Origin: Bacteroidales bacterium
GTDB lineage: Bacteria > Bacteroidota > Bacteroidia > Bacteroidales > WCHB1-69
Direction: 5' to 3'
NCBI GenBank assembly: GCA_017615595.1
Contig: JAFZZT010000036.1
Location: forward strand, 1-39,034
Length of the DNA: 39,034 bases
The position numbers and the translations under genes were made by a program. The stretch's first letter is position 1; the number at the start of each line of letters is the position of its first letter. Of this stretch, positions 27,301-34,092 are shown in pieces. Under the pieces are notes generated by a model. The model searched no databases. It had not been told where the DNA came from and saw only the letters and a list, made by a program, of their open reading frames with translations.

Positions 27301-28876
27301 CGGCAGTGTCGGCACAGCCGTATTCGTTGGTCACCGTCACGACATAGAAGCCCGGCTCCGTCACCACGATGGACTGGGCGGTGGAGCCCATACTCCAGAT
27401 GTAGTTGCTGGCACTGTCGGCGGTCAGCACCACACTGCTGTCTTCGCACATGAAAGGATCGCCAGTGATGTGGGCGATGGGCGAAGGATAGAGATTCACG
27501 GTCAGCATCACGATGCTGTCCACACCATTTGACCCTTGGAGCACGAGAGAATGGGTCCCCGCCTCCGTAAAGAGTTCATCGCGCCAGAGCAACGGCAATT
27601 TTTCGGGGCAGACCAGTGTGTCCACATGCAACGTGTCGGGAGAAGGCAGCACATGCAGCACCAGCGTCACCACGCTGTCACACTGCTGAAAGGAGGAGAG
27701 TGTCTCCACCAGACTGTCTTCGTCCGCAAACCAATGTCCCTGCCAATAGAGGGGCAGATCCGCAGAGAAGACCGTAGTGTCCAATTGCTGGTAGGTCGAA
27801 GGTATGATGGTGATCTGTGCAGAGACCACGCTATCGCAGCCGTTGGCCGCGGTGAATGTCTGGCTATAGACTCCGCTTTCGTAGTAGGTAGTGCCGTTCC
27901 AGACCAGGCTATTGCAGGCGACCAGGGTGATGGTCGTGTCTTGGGCACCTTTCACGAGCAAGTGGAGGGTAAGGGTGGAGCTGCAATCGCCAGTCTCCAT
28001 GGTGCGATTGAGCGTGAGGGTCCCGACCGTGTCTGTCTGCGCCACGGTGAGGGCAAATCCATTGGCATCGTAGCCGGCGCCCCGGCAGACGGTGTCATAG
28101 ATGGTCTCCGACACACCGTTGCCCACCAGGATGATCTGTTCCGAGGTGTTTGTACACCCATATTCGGTGGTAGCCGTCACCGAGTAGGTGGCGGTCTGGG
28201 ATGGCGACACCTCAATGTTCGGCTGCGTGCTGCCGGTGTTCCAGAGATAGGTCAGCGAGGTGTCGTGCACCACGGTCGAATATGAGAAACTGCGTATGGC
28301 ACGGACACAGTTAAACCAAGTGTTGTCCTTGATCCAGGTTTGAAAATCACCGGGATAATAGGTTCCGAAATCAACCCTGTATGCTTCGGCAGCCGACTGT
28401 TCGGCACTTGTCCAATATGCCATGTTCGTATTAGTATTCATGGCAGTGCCACCTGCCTGCAGGATCCTTGGTGTGATGATGGGCGTCATGCCAAAGAGCA
28501 GACTCAGCTGTCCAGGTGCGGGTATGTACCATCCATGTTCAAAATCCACGCTCCATGCTGCATAGTATGGCGAATAGGGTTGCGCCGCCCGCATGGCTTG
28601 GGTGTGGGCATATCCGGCAGTATCCAGCAAGAGTTGCTGGGCAAAGTCCACCTCTGTATTCACCAATTCGACCATATCAGTCAACGTATCTCCCCACATG
28701 CACTGCTCGCAGGCATTGTCCAGAGCCACCACCCAGCCTCCGCTTCCATCCGGATGAAGATAGAAGACAATGCCCTGGCTTCCGTCCGGTGCCGTGTACA
28801 GATCTCCAATCTGATAACTCTGGGCAGATATCAGATTGCAGAAGCACAAGAGCAATATGGTGAGAAACCTTTTCAT
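21344..28876 (-). CDS. giant T9SS-exported surface adhesin (type B sorting domain)
   Basis: A 2510-aa protein. Signal peptide 1-18 (ending LISAQ). Residues about 20-197 form an Lcl/DUF1566-like domain (HGWYIPAPGQLSLLFG, YWTSAEQ, VRAIRSF). Next come Ig/PKD-like and 60-70-residue modules ending GCDSxxTLxLxV; about 14 such modules occur overall. Residues 464-1954 are three tandem ~500-residue units, each with an Ig-like module, a P-domain-like module and two GCDS/GVDS modules. A SprB repeat (LCYGDSTGAATATVTGG...) is at about 2065-2136, then further Ig-like modules. The C-terminal 90 residues (LPNAITPSNGDGLND, IYNRWGELVF, YKGSLVVL) are the gliding-motility-associated type B sorting domain. It should be exported by T9SS and displayed at the cell surface, probably in adhesion. 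The ATG at 28876 lies 13 bases after its operon partner. Confidence 0.92.
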   Translation of the reverse strand: MKRFLTILLLCFCNLISAQSYQIGDLYTAPDGSQGIVFYLHPDGSGGWVVALDNACEQCMWGDTLTDMVELVNTEVDFAQQLLLDTAGYAHTQAMRAAQPYSPYYAAWSVDFEHGWYIPAPGQLSLLFGMTPIITPRILQAGGTAMNTNTNMAYWTSAEQSAAEAYRVDFGTYYPGDFQTWIKDNTWFNCVRAIRSFSYSTVVHDTSLTYLWNTGSTQPNIEVSPSQTATYSVTATTEYGCTNTSEQIILVGNGVSETIYDTVCRGAGYDANGFALTVAQTDTVGTLTLNRTMETGDCSSTLTLHLLVKGAQDTTITLVACNSLVWNGTTYYESGVYSQTFTAANGCDSVVSAQITIIPSTYQQLDTTVFSADLPLYWQGHWFADEDSLVETLSSFQQCDSVVTLVLHVLPSPDTLHVDTLVCPEKLPLLWRDELFTEAGTHSLVLQGSNGVDSIVMLTVNLYPSPIAHITGDPFMCEDSSVVLTADSASNYIWSMGSTAQSIVVTEPGFYVVTVTNEYGCADTAAHSVLYSELDQVVSINPFDMCAGGSYIMSVGYGDTSTIQLAPGVSTLSLSDTVFLPDGVLCTPYGCSYQSSLTFDDFIPGATIQSVDDILYVRLNMEHSYLGDIYINITCPNGHKADILKYGGTGDSECNSNIPPSSRTWQSGNNTSVETWLGQAYDYEGTNDCDPNDSYNEPGVGWNYCWSNNVAQGYVYAPGPGSLMYRVENAHNDAEMHMIVDSSDVNAGMNFYHPDQSFASLVGCPLNGAWFIEVMDGWAIDNGYIFGWELALDPSLLPSNINPVTHATADGLWIQQLTDTTFLITPPDTLTSDTMVTYIVHLYDNYGCSYDTTITLPVFLPVTAILDTVVLQNNLPLTLNGHSYSQAGTYEQVLTSVHGCDSLLTVHLAVLPNVETIIDTIVCPESLPLTWNGVTFTAMDTLSTLLTAANGVDSTVFMVLTLYPSPDAHISGLPYMCPDSSLVLTSDSAVTYLWSTGSTAQSILVTAPGEYSLTVTNAFGCMASTSHSVAVSELDNIVNINTFDMCAGGSYLLTVGYADTSTIELTHGIASLSLSDTIFLPDGVPCSPYGCSYQSPLTFTDFAPGATIQNVNDILFVRLNMEHSFIGDVYINITCPNGQKADILKYGGTGSSACNSSIPAASISWQSGSNMYKSTWLGQAFDDEGWDDCDPTDPYNAPGIGWNYCWSNNTSQGYTYAPGAGSLIYRSNNAHNGIVDSSNVAAGSRFYHPDQSFANLVGCPLNGSWYIEVLDGWGGDNGYIFGWELALDPSLLPMTSNPVTHATAEGSWIQQVTDTTFIITPPATLQHDTLVTYIVHLYDDYGCGYDTTITLPVYLPTSSSIDTVVAENHLPFTLNGYTYTTSGTYDQQLTNVHGCDSLLTVHLTILNNVQTLVDSMVCPEQLPLTWNGKTFTTAGTQSAVLTAANGVDSTVVMTVGLYQSPVAQITGDLYICPGNTTVLTVDSAHSYFWNTGVTTQTLAVTQPGDYSVTVTDEHGCVASAMHSISLSEMDQIVGITPFNMCAGGSYALTLGYSNNVTIEFAHGTSTLSIAETIFLPDGVSCPPYGCSYRSPLTFTDFTPGSTIQSVNDILYVRLNMEHSFIGDLYINITCPNGQRSHILRYGGSGTSNCNNSIPAQGVGWQGGGNNMSGWTYLGQAFDYEGWNDCNPNDPLNAPGIGWNYCWSNNTTQGYTYAPGAGSLIYRAVNEHNDIVDSSHVAAGTHFYHPDQSFANLVGCPLNGSWFIEVVDGWSGDNGYVFGWELALDPSLLPVSSTPMTHAIAEGPWIQQVSDTTFLITPPDTLPHDTIVTYIVHFYDDFGCSYDTTVTLSVFVPTTAIIDTTMLQNNLPLVVNGHSYSTPGSYQQQMQNVHGCDSTLIVNLTVLYNVQTIADSAVCAEELPLHWNGKTFTTAGTQNAVLTAANGVDSTVVMTVALLPASSSTINATIVQNNLPYTLNGQSYNTSGSYTQHLTNSLGCDSLLTLNLTVYQNVSMTIDTTVCATNLPYVWHGLNFTNDATQSVTLTAANGADSVLNCHLMVDVITTALGNVTQVLCYGDSTGAATATVTGGQAPFTYQWTGAGGSPIANNTSFAGQPVGTYHFTVTDQIGCSATTTVTLDHVNGPLQPGTISANQDVCIDGDVAPFTGTTASGGDNGAYQWQISSNGTAWSPAPGANNGQNYTYPDPATTSFSLRRAWISQSCGTVYSDTVTVTTWLNFVDTVTATVCQNSPYQGNGFDISATETATPGLLFFENLLTTGHCDSLVVLKLTVNPVYDIDIEDDVCEGSAYAKYGFNIPRTETVDVNALARTLYLQTVNGCDSIVNLELTVIDTALTILSSTDDFCEELSAELTAVTSMTNYLWNTGAHTQQITATHSGTYTVQASQNDCMVYAQYTIESCDIRLYLPNAITPSNGDGLNDYFCIPERTQLLIDEFEIAIYNRWGELVFFSTDKNFQWNGEVRGKNYYDNTYNYVIRCTNASGRPYLYKGSLVVL
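23015..24502 (-). repeat. adhesin repeat unit 3 (496 codons, residues 1459-1954)
   Basis: Same order of modules, with CPPYGCSYR, DCNPNDPLNAPG and LVGCPLNGSWFIEV. Some DNA stretches are nearly identical to unit 2 (for example the HRYGGTG-type and TAANGVDSTVVMTV codons), which suggests unit exchange or recent duplication. Confidence 0.88.
24503..25987 (-). repeat. adhesin repeat unit 2 (495 codons, residues 964-1458)
   Basis: Same order of modules as unit 1, with CSPYGCSYQ, DCDPTDPYNAPG and LVGCPLNGSWYIEV. It is shorter than unit 1 mainly because it lacks the AEMHM-type insertion after the AHN motif. Confidence 0.88.
25988..27487 (-). repeat. adhesin repeat unit 1 (500 codons, residues 464-963)
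   Basis: Begins at PSPIAHITG and runs to the next PSPDAHISG. It contains a CAGGSY motif near residue 546, a CTPYGCSYQ pair, HSYLGDIYINITCPNG, the DCDPNDSYNEPG insertion and LVGCPLNGAWFIEV. Confidence 0.88.
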
Positions 28877-28889
28877 CTTTTATTCTGTA

Positions 28890-31199
28890 TCAAAAATTCC
28901 GGATACCTCGTACTTTGGGGCCACCGTTGGCAAACTGCTTATTTGACCAGATCTCCCCTTTGTAACTGATATAATAGGCACGAAAGTCATTCTCTTCCGT
29001 GGAAGACCAATAATACAACCCTGACAGAGATGTGGGGTTCATATCGAACAGGGTCCCTCCCACGAGCTGCAAAGACGGATTGATCAAGCCCCATGTCCCG
29101 TACAGGATACGCAGTTGTCCTAAGGCAGGCAGATACCATCCATGGTCAAAATCCACCGCCCATGCGGCAGGGAAAGCCTGCTGCTGATTGAGCCACCAAT
29201 TGGTAGAGGGCTCGTTTCGGATAATCTGGGTGTTCGAATAGCCATCCAAATCGAACATGGCATCCCACGATGTCGAGAAATTCGGCAGATTGGCTATATC
29301 CACAGTCGGCCACAGGTCACACCATTGCAACTCAGAATACTCTTCCAAGCTGACGGCCCACCCATGTTCGCCTGTATTGTCCACATAGAACACGATGCCC
29401 ATGGCCGTTTTGCCTGCCACGGGCCAGTCCGAAGGCTTCACGATAGAACTGTCGGTACAGAGAATATCGCCGATTGCCACCGTCAGCGGATAGAGGACAT
29501 GATTGTCAATGCCCGAATTGGAGCCCATGGCATGAATGGCAGTGCTGTCGCCGGGACAGATCTCCATAGGCTGTGCCAACGTGGTCAACTCAGGATTATG
29601 GACCACCAGAAGCTCCAATATCGAGGTGCTGTCGCAGCCCAACTGGGTCGTGTTTTCTGCCGTAAAGGTAAAGACTCCCACGCTGTCTTGTCGTGCCAGA
29701 TAAAAGCCATGTTCCTGATACTCATTGCCTGAGCATAGGGTGTCGCGAATGAACAGATGGTAGGACGGGTTGTGTGTCACACTGAGGGAGAGGCTTCCGC
29801 TGCCGCAGCCATTGACGGCAGACACCGAGATAACGGCAGGATTAGGCGTTTCCGGGGTGAAATAGACCCTGACGGACGGGCCCCACTGTCCTGACATGTT
29901 CGCCACCCCTGCCGGAAGCGACCAGAGGATGGTGTCCAGCACTTCAGCGCCAGGCCAGGCGTAGATAAACTCCTCGCCATCGCAGACAACCGTCTCTCCA
30001 GAGATGGTCTCCGGCAGCACAAAAGGATAACTGACAGAGAGGTGTAGCACCACCGCGGAGTCGCACAACCCTGCCCTGGGAAGGTATAGTGTGTCAAGAC
30101 GTTTGCCAGCCTGGGGCTGTGGAATGTTGAATCCGTTTGCCTCATAGTTGGTGCCGACACAGATATGATCGTAGATATGGTAAAACTTCTTCAGGATGGT
30201 CAGATACAGGGTGATGATGACCTCCTGCGCATTGGGGTTGCTGGGGTCGAGATAGACGTTGCGGTAGATGTGGGTGCCCAATGATTGTTGCGGCGGCAGG
30301 TTGAAATAGTGCTGATGGTAGCTATCGCCTTCGCAGATCGTGTCGTAATAGACCTGGCTGGTGGTGGGACCGACTCCCGTTGCAAAAAGGCCACTCAACG
30401 TGAAATAGCAGTTCACATTGGTTACCACCAAACAGTTGACGGATGTCCCTGCCGGATCCAGTGGATACGTTGTCGGGTTGGTGTAGGTGTGATTGTCCCA
30501 ATTGTAGTTAGGAAAACCATCCGGGGCGCTCACCGCAATCTGCCCGCCACCGATATTGTTGACTGTCAATTTGTTGCTGATGCAGGTCGCGGTGAAATAG
30601 GCATACCCATAATGACCTTGCCAGCCGCAGTCGTAGGTCACAAACTGGAGCTTGACTTGCTGTCCGATATAGTCGGCGAGGCTGATGCTCATCTTTTTCC
30701 ATGGCAGGAAACGCACGCTATGGTAGCTTTGGAAACCCTCGATGCCGTAGGCGGCAGTCACATTGTATTGGGCACAGCTGTCGATCAGCTCCCCGGCAAT
30801 GTTGAGCACGCGCATCAGGAAGTGCGGCTGGACATCATAAGGGTGGCTGGGATCTTGGAATACCACAGCGAAGTTCACCTGCAGGATGGGATTGTCAGCG
30901 TCAACGGTGATGTCGTAGGTGATGGCTTCCGCTTCCGAGCCGACATTTTCGTTGCCGAGCTTCACCACGGCACTCTCGCCCGGCGGCAGTAACGGCAGCT
31001 GGCCACCTGTGTTGGGGTCGGTGCCCTGCTGGGTGATGACGGAATGGCGGCCTGGAACAAGACCTGTATGCTGAAAAGGATTGGTGACAGAGCCGTATTG
31101 ACAAGTCACGCCCGCGCCCGTAAGATTCGTAAAATCAGGACACTGCGCATATACAGCCAAGGCACTTGACAATACAATCAAGAATAATAGTCTTTTCAT
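28890..31199 (-). CDS. secreted multi-domain surface protein with C-terminal Lcl/DUF1566-like domain
   Basis: A 769-aa protein with signal peptide 1-19 (ALAVYAQ). The N-terminal ~240 residues form a beta-rich ectodomain (GLVPGRHSVI, ITYDITVDADNP). Three or four ICxGxxYxxxGF/GCDS-type modules follow (about 260-580), including a PKD-like segment. Residues about 590-769 are an Lcl/DUF1566-like domain (GIVFYVDNTGEHGWAVS, HGWYLPALGQLRILYG, YWSSTEE, VRGIRNF) related to the N-terminal domain of the adhesin that follows. No T9SS sorting domain is visible at the C-terminus, so how or whether it reaches the surface is unclear. The frame extends to 31241, but the ATG at 31199 begins the signal peptide and has a promoter box upstream. 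It is first in a two-gene operon with the 2510-aa adhesin. Confidence 0.85.
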   Translation of the reverse strand: MKRLLFLIVLSSALAVYAQCPDFTNLTGAGVTCQYGSVTNPFQHTGLVPGRHSVITQQGTDPNTGGQLPLLPPGESAVVKLGNENVGSEAEAITYDITVDADNPILQVNFAVVFQDPSHPYDVQPHFLMRVLNIAGELIDSCAQYNVTAAYGIEGFQSYHSVRFLPWKKMSISLADYIGQQVKLQFVTYDCGWQGHYGYAYFTATCISNKLTVNNIGGGQIAVSAPDGFPNYNWDNHTYTNPTTYPLDPAGTSVNCLVVTNVNCYFTLSGLFATGVGPTTSQVYYDTICEGDSYHQHYFNLPPQQSLGTHIYRNVYLDPSNPNAQEVIITLYLTILKKFYHIYDHICVGTNYEANGFNIPQPQAGKRLDTLYLPRAGLCDSAVVLHLSVSYPFVLPETISGETVVCDGEEFIYAWPGAEVLDTILWSLPAGVANMSGQWGPSVRVYFTPETPNPAVISVSAVNGCGSGSLSLSVTHNPSYHLFIRDTLCSGNEYQEHGFYLARQDSVGVFTFTAENTTQLGCDSTSILELLVVHNPELTTLAQPMEICPGDSTAIHAMGSNSGIDNHVLYPLTVAIGDILCTDSSIVKPSDWPVAGKTAMGIVFYVDNTGEHGWAVSLEEYSELQWCDLWPTVDIANLPNFSTSWDAMFDLDGYSNTQIIRNEPSTNWWLNQQQAFPAAWAVDFDHGWYLPALGQLRILYGTWGLINPSLQLVGGTLFDMNPTSLSGLYYWSSTEENDFRAYYISYKGEIWSNKQFANGGPKVRGIRNF

Positions 31200-31266
31200 A
31201 CTCCCAGCAATCAGGTTTGACTGACAATTACAAAAAAACAAGACAAACCTAACTGTTTTAAAAATG

Positions 31267-31274
31267 CAAAGATA
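31267..31274 (-). promoter_or_regulatory. -7 promoter box for the surface-protein operon
   Basis: The minus-strand reading TATCTTTG lies 67 bases before the ATG at 31199. A second weaker candidate, TAGGTTTG, is at 31244-31251. The region is AT-rich and shared with the divergent parC promoter. Confidence 0.6.
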
Positions 31275-31353
31275 TACTTTTTTTTGTTGTTACATTTCTT
31301 TTTATATTCAAATTATTAAATAAGAATTGTTCATTTCGCTCGCATTTTTTTTG

Positions 31354-31361
31354 TATTTTTG
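31354..31361 (+). promoter_or_regulatory. -7 promoter box for the topoisomerase IV A gene
   Basis: TATTTTTG, 28 bases before the ATG at 31390. The in-frame TTG at 31327 is upstream of the box and so is not the start. Confidence 0.65.
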
Positions 31362-31389
31362 CCCCCTCAAACCAACCAAGCCTAAACCT

Positions 31390-34092
31390 ATGTCAGAAGA
31401 CACAAAAGATGAATTGGAAGAAGATGTTGTCGCAACACCTGGAGAGGACACTTCTGATTTGCACAAACTGATTTACGCAGACGTCATGTACCGCGAGTGG
31501 TACTTGGATTACGCCTCCTATGTGATCCTGGACCGTGCCATCCCGGATGTCTATGACGGATTGAAACCCGTACAACGACGCATCCTGCACTCCATGGACG
31601 AGCTGGAGGACGGCCGTTTCAACAAGGTTGCCAATGTGGTGGGTAACACGATGAAATACCACCCGCACGGAGACCAGTCCATCTACGCCGCCTTGGTGCA
31701 GCTGGGACAAAAGCACTACGCCATAGACACGCAGGGCAACTGGGGTAACATCCTGACGGGTGACCCGGCCGCTGCCGCCCGTTATATTGAGGCACGCCTC
31801 TCACCACTGGCTAAAGAGGTGATCTTCAACCACAAGACTACCGAATGGCAGGTCTCCTACGACGGCCGCAACCGCGAGCCCATCGCACTTCCCGTCAAGT
31901 TCCCGTTGCTGCTGGCCCAAGGTGTGGACGGCGTGGGCGTGGGCATGTCCACCAAGATATTGCCACACAACTTCTTGGAGCTGATGGATGCCTCCATCAG
32001 CATCCTCCGCGGCCACGATTTCGAGATCTATCCCGACTTCCCGACTGCAGGCACAGTCGATGTCTCCAGATATAACAATGGCGCCCAAGGAGGCAAGGTC
32101 CTCAACCGCGCACGCATCAACATCGTCAACAACAAGACCCTCTGTATCACCGAGATACCTTACGGAACCACCACCGTCAAGCTGATCGCCTCCATCGCCA
32201 AGGCAGTGGAAAACGGCAAGTTGAAAATCAAGAAGATTGACGACACCACGGCCGAGAATGTAGAGATCTTTCTGCATCTGCAGCCCAATGTCTCTCCCGA
32301 CCAGACCGTGGACGCCCTGTATGCTTTCACCGACTGCGAGATAGCCTACGCCACCAATGCCTGCGTCATCTGGGACGGCAAGCCCGTCTTCACGGACGTG
32401 AAGAGCATCCTGCGCATCAACACCGAGAACACCCTCAACCTGCTGCGCAAGGAGTTGGAGATTGAACTCCAGGAGCTGAACGACAAATGGCACAAGATCT
32501 CTTTGGAGAAGATATTCTTCGAAAAACGGATCTACAAAGAGTTGGAAAAGGACACGGACAGCTGGGAGACGCAGATCGACAACATCGAGCGTGCCTTCGA
32601 CCCATATCGTTCTCTCTTCAAGCAAGAGATCACCCGCGACCATGTGTTGGCACTCTGCGAGAAGCCTGTCCGCAAGATTTCCAAGTTCGACATCAAGAAG
32701 GCGGAACAAGATCTGGCCGACATTGAACTGAACATCGAGGAGGTGGAGAACCATCTCGCCCACATCGTGGACTATACCATCAACTATTTCAAGCAGTTGA
32801 AGAAGAAATACGGTGCCGGACGCGAGCGCAAAACCGAGATCAAGAACTTCAACACCATCATCGCCTCCGCCGTGGCTGTGACCAACCAGAAGCTGTATGT
32901 CAACAAGAAAGAAGGCTTCGTGGGCACGGGCCTCAAAAAGGATGACGAGGTGGAGTTCGCCTGCGACTGCTCCGACCTGGACGAGATCATCGTCTTCCGC
33001 GAGGACGGCACCTTCTCTGTCAGCAGGGTCTCCGACAAACAGTTCTTCGGCAAGAATATCCTCCTGGTGGAGGTCTTCAAACGCGGTGACGACCGGCGCA
33101 TCTACAACATGGTCTATCTCAACGGCGCCAACGGGCCCGCCATGGTCAAACGTTTCGCTGTGGGCGGCATCTCCCGCGACAAAGAATACGACCTGACCAA
33201 AGGAAAACCGGGTTCCAAGGTCATCTACCTGACCTCCAACCCCAACGGAGAGGCCGAGGTCATCCGCATCAAGCTCCGCCCCAAGGCCAAGCTGAAAAAG
33301 AAGGAGTTCGACTTTGACTTCAGCACGCTGGCGGTCAAGAACCGCTCCGCCCTGGGCAACCTGTTGACACGCTACCCCATCTCCTCCATCTCCATGAGCA
33401 AAGAGGGCATCTCCACCCTCAGCGCCATCAACGTCTTCTTCGAGGAGTCCGTCATGCGACTCAACAATGACGGCCGCGGAGAGCTGCTCGGCGCCTTCAA
33501 AGAGGATGACAAGATCTTGACCACCTACAAGTCAGGACATTACAGAATCACCGGCTTCGACATCACCACGCACTTTGATGACGACCTGGAGTTCATCCGC
33601 AAGTGGAACCCCAACAACATCATCACCGCGGTCTATTACAATCAGCTGGAGAAGAAATACTACCTCAAGCGTTTCAAGCCGGATGTCTTCCAAAAGAAAA
33701 TCGAATTCCTTCCCGCCGATGGCGATGCCGTTCTGAAAGGGGTCTCCATCGACTATCTGCCACAGATCAAGGTGGTTTACAAAGAGAAGAAGAAGGAAGA
33801 GAAGTCGGAAGTGATCATCTCCTGCGCCGAGTTCATAGACGTGATGACCTCGCGCGCCCGCGGCAAGCGCATCAACTACCCGAGCATCCAGTCTGTCACC
33901 TTCATCGAACCGCTGCCCTATGAGGAGCCCGAGGAAGAGCCTGACGACCAGCCGGAGGTTCCCGAGGACAACTCCGAGACCGTGGAGAATGTGGATTACG
34001 CCATCGCGCAAGCGGAGATGGAGAACATCACCGTTGAGCCTCTCGACAAGCCCGACCCCGGCACCGGCGAACAGATGAGCCTGGATTTCTAA
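31390..34092 (+). CDS. parC: DNA topoisomerase IV subunit A (GyrA/ParC family)
   Basis: A 900-aa type IIA topoisomerase A subunit. The N-terminal breakage-reunion domain has RAIPDVYDGLKPVQRRIL (about 50-67) and the catalytic tyrosine Y132 in AAAARYIEARL. It cleaves and religates DNA together with the ATPase subunit ParE to decatenate chromosomes. A coiled-coil region lies near 335-500 and a beta-propeller-like C-terminal domain after about 520, without a clear GyrA box, which favours ParC over GyrA. The last ~60 residues are acidic and Pro/Glu-rich. The position equivalent to E. coli GyrA Ser83 is Gln96, and that of Asp87 is Ala100, both non-canonical. No parE is in the window. The stop overlaps the next ATG by one base. 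Confidence 0.92.
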   Translation: MSEDTKDELEEDVVATPGEDTSDLHKLIYADVMYREWYLDYASYVILDRAIPDVYDGLKPVQRRILHSMDELEDGRFNKVANVVGNTMKYHPHGDQSIYAALVQLGQKHYAIDTQGNWGNILTGDPAAAARYIEARLSPLAKEVIFNHKTTEWQVSYDGRNREPIALPVKFPLLLAQGVDGVGVGMSTKILPHNFLELMDASISILRGHDFEIYPDFPTAGTVDVSRYNNGAQGGKVLNRARINIVNNKTLCITEIPYGTTTVKLIASIAKAVENGKLKIKKIDDTTAENVEIFLHLQPNVSPDQTVDALYAFTDCEIAYATNACVIWDGKPVFTDVKSILRINTENTLNLLRKELEIELQELNDKWHKISLEKIFFEKRIYKELEKDTDSWETQIDNIERAFDPYRSLFKQEITRDHVLALCEKPVRKISKFDIKKAEQDLADIELNIEEVENHLAHIVDYTINYFKQLKKKYGAGRERKTEIKNFNTIIASAVAVTNQKLYVNKKEGFVGTGLKKDDEVEFACDCSDLDEIIVFREDGTFSVSRVSDKQFFGKNILLVEVFKRGDDRRIYNMVYLNGANGPAMVKRFAVGGISRDKEYDLTKGKPGSKVIYLTSNPNGEAEVIRIKLRPKAKLKKKEFDFDFSTLAVKNRSALGNLLTRYPISSISMSKEGISTLSAINVFFEESVMRLNNDGRGELLGAFKEDDKILTTYKSGHYRITGFDITTHFDDDLEFIRKWNPNNIITAVYYNQLEKKYYLKRFKPDVFQKKIEFLPADGDAVLKGVSIDYLPQIKVVYKEKKKEEKSEVIISCAEFIDVMTSRARGKRINYPSIQSVTFIEPLPYEEPEEEPDDQPEVPEDNSETVENVDYAIAQAEMENITVEPLDKPDPGTGEQMSLDF

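Noticed and set aside
22142-28285. several long plus-strand frames (459, 288, 249 codons) inside the adhesin region
   Set aside because: They repeat with the adhesin's own repeat period and have no promoter, signal or domain; antisense shadows.
28870-28895. the two surface-protein genes as one gene split by a frameshift
   Set aside because: Each has its own signal peptide, start and stop, and 13 bases separate them; they are an operon, not a broken gene.
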